From: Zobellella maritima
Lineage (GTDB): Bacteria > Pseudomonadota > Gammaproteobacteria > Enterobacterales > Aeromonadaceae
Direction of reading: 5' to 3'
Assembly: GCF_003075035.1 (NCBI RefSeq)
Contig: NZ_QCZE01000001.1
Location: 1,424,602 to 1,488,601, forward strand
DNA length: 64,000 nucleotides
In this document: positions 63,026 through 64,000 of the stretch, in pieces
Layout: each line of letters starts with the position of its first letter
Numbering within the stretch: position 1 is the first letter of the stretch
Made by a program: the position numbers and the translations under genes
Notes under the pieces: generated by a model
Databases searched by the model: none
Told to the model about the DNA's origin: nothing
Seen by the model: only the letters and a program-made list of their open reading frames with translations

Positions 63026-64000
63026 TGGTGCAACAGGCTTTCGAGATTGCCAATACCCTTACTCCCCCGGGGTCGCGGCAGATCATGCAGCTAGCCCTGG
63101 CACAGCTGTACACCCAGTCCCCCCTGACGGTGCCGCTGGAAGTGGTCCACGGCAAGCAGCCGGGGCCCGTACTGTTGATCTGTGCCGCCATTCACGGCGA
63201 CGAGCTCAACGGCATCGAAGTGGTCAACCAGCTGCTGGCCAGGATCAACCCGGCACGGCTGCGGGGAACCGTGGTGGCCGTACCGGTGGTCAATGTCTTC
63301 GGCTTTATCCATAAGTCCCGCTATCTGCCGGACCGGCGTGATCTCAACCGTTGCTTTCCCGGTTCGGAAAAAGGCTCATTAGGCTCCAGGGTTGCCCATT
63401 TCTTTATCGATGAGGTGGTCAGCAAGTGCACCCATATCATCGATCTGCACACCGGGGCCATCCACAGGGCCAACCTGCCCCAGATAAGGGCCAAGCTGGA
63501 CTGTACCGTCACCCGCCAGATGGCCGAGGCATTTGGTGCCCCCGTGATACTCGATGCCAGCATACGCGACGGCTCGCTCCGGGCTGTCGCCGAGACCCGG
63601 GGACAGCCGGTCATCCTCTATGAAGCCGGAGAAGCACTGCGTTTTGATCCCTTGGCCATCAAGGGTGGCGTAAGGGGGATCCTCAATGTGATGCGCCGCC
63701 TGGAAATGCTCAAGGGACAGGCCGGCAAGGTTCACTCAATGCCCATGATAGCCAAGTCCAGCAGCTGGATCCGGGCCGAACAGGATGGCCTGCTACAGCT
63801 GAAAACCAGGCTGGGAGAGAGGGTAGCGAAAGGACAGTGCCTGGGCACCATCAATGCGCCCTTGGGGGTGGCCCATTGTGACGTGATCGCCCCCAAGGCG
63901 GGCATAGTGATCGGCTGCCTGACCATGCCGCTGGTGAACGAAGGCGACGCCGTGGTCCATATCGCCACCTTTGAGGAGGTAAAACAGGCGGAGCTGAGTG
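63025..64000 (+). CDS. Succinylglutamate desuccinylase/aspartoacylase family protein, 3' end outside window
   Basis: At least 325 aa, running off the window end. A zinc carboxypeptidase-like amidohydrolase: first zinc ligands in AAIHGDELNG (HGDE, about residues 58-61), NVFGF..RYLPDRRDLNRCFPG, and the second His in IIDLHTG. The C-terminal part (LKTRLGERVAKGQCLGTINAPLGV... VIAPKAGIVIG) is a lipoyl-like appendage typical of this subgroup. It is coupled to rimK, so it may remove or process glutamyl additions or another acyl amino acid. The substrate is not known. Confidence 0.88.
   Translation, partial: MVQQAFEIANTLTPPGSRQIMQLALAQLYTQSPLTVPLEVVHGKQPGPVLLICAAIHGDELNGIEVVNQLLARINPARLRGTVVAVPVVNVFGFIHKSRYLPDRRDLNRCFPGSEKGSLGSRVAHFFIDEVVSKCTHIIDLHTGAIHRANLPQIRAKLDCTVTRQMAEAFGAPVILDASIRDGSLRAVAETRGQPVILYEAGEALRFDPLAIKGGVRGILNVMRRLEMLKGQAGKVHSMPMIAKSSSWIRAEQDGLLQLKTRLGERVAKGQCLGTINAPLGVAHCDVIAPKAGIVIGCLTMPLVNEGDAVVHIATFEEVKQAELS

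Noticed and set aside
1-64000. CRISPR arrays, rRNA, complete IS elements
   Set aside because: No regular spaced repeats, rRNA segments or transposase genes were seen on either strand.

Overview
The window is a gammaproteobacterial chromosome segment. Most genes are GC-rich (by eye near 60% GC) and closely match Enterobacteria/Vibrio/Aeromonas counterparts: tyrR, lpxH, cysS, folD, psp, sap, galU-rssB, btsSR, gcvTHP, ubiHI-ygfB-zapA-6S RNA-fau-rpiA, mod, acnA and rimK. This gene mix and the neighbour order suggest a marine or brackish Aeromonadaceae-type organism such as Zobellella, Oceanimonas or Oceanisphaera. That placement is inference, since no rRNA is present. The window is chromosomal backbone, with no phage, plasmid or CRISPR. 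It carries a short, variable stretch at about 31.5-44.9 kb.

Layout. 0-6.7 kb: the 3' end of tyrR, dgkA-lpxH, ppiB, cysS, an acidic lipoprotein, a potassium channel, folD, and tRNA-Arg/tRNA-His. 6.7-17 kb: the envelope-stress block. pspABC runs on into ycjX-ycjF on the minus strand; pspF-sapABCDF runs the other way from a shared control region with a candidate PspF site and a sigma-54-like promoter. 17-31.5 kb: miaE, yciB-yciI, a ComEA-like gene, galU and rssB, a DnaT/DnaC helicase-loader pair, dodecin, the BtsS/BtsR pyruvate-sensing system with its transporter next door and a BtsR-type direct repeat between them, an Lrp regulator, the yqjDEK membrane trio and a second FtsH protease.

31.6-44.9 kb: an accessory-looking zone. 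It holds a lone PAS protein, a DUF2279 protein, a cupredoxin-like protein, a Crp/Fnr-nitroreductase-transporter-acetyltransferase run, a decayed LysR gene facing a decayed pirin gene, an isochorismatase-like hydrolase, a host-attachment-family protein, a LysR/EamA divergent pair, a phytase-like esterase, and a strikingly AT-rich membrane protein gene that looks horizontally acquired. 44.9-64 kb: the glycine cleavage operon, ubiquinone hydroxylases, zapA, 6S RNA, fau, rpiA, molybdate uptake with ModE and a Mo-box, aconitase A, rimK and a truncated aspartoacylase-type gene.

The least expected feature is a family of intergenic inverted-repeat elements (about 118-212 bp) at 3.7, 10.4, 38.1 and 42.4 kb. 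Two copies share perfect 10-bp terminal inverted repeats with TA at the ends, like an IS630/mariner-type MITE. A third lies between the presumed psp promoter and pspA.
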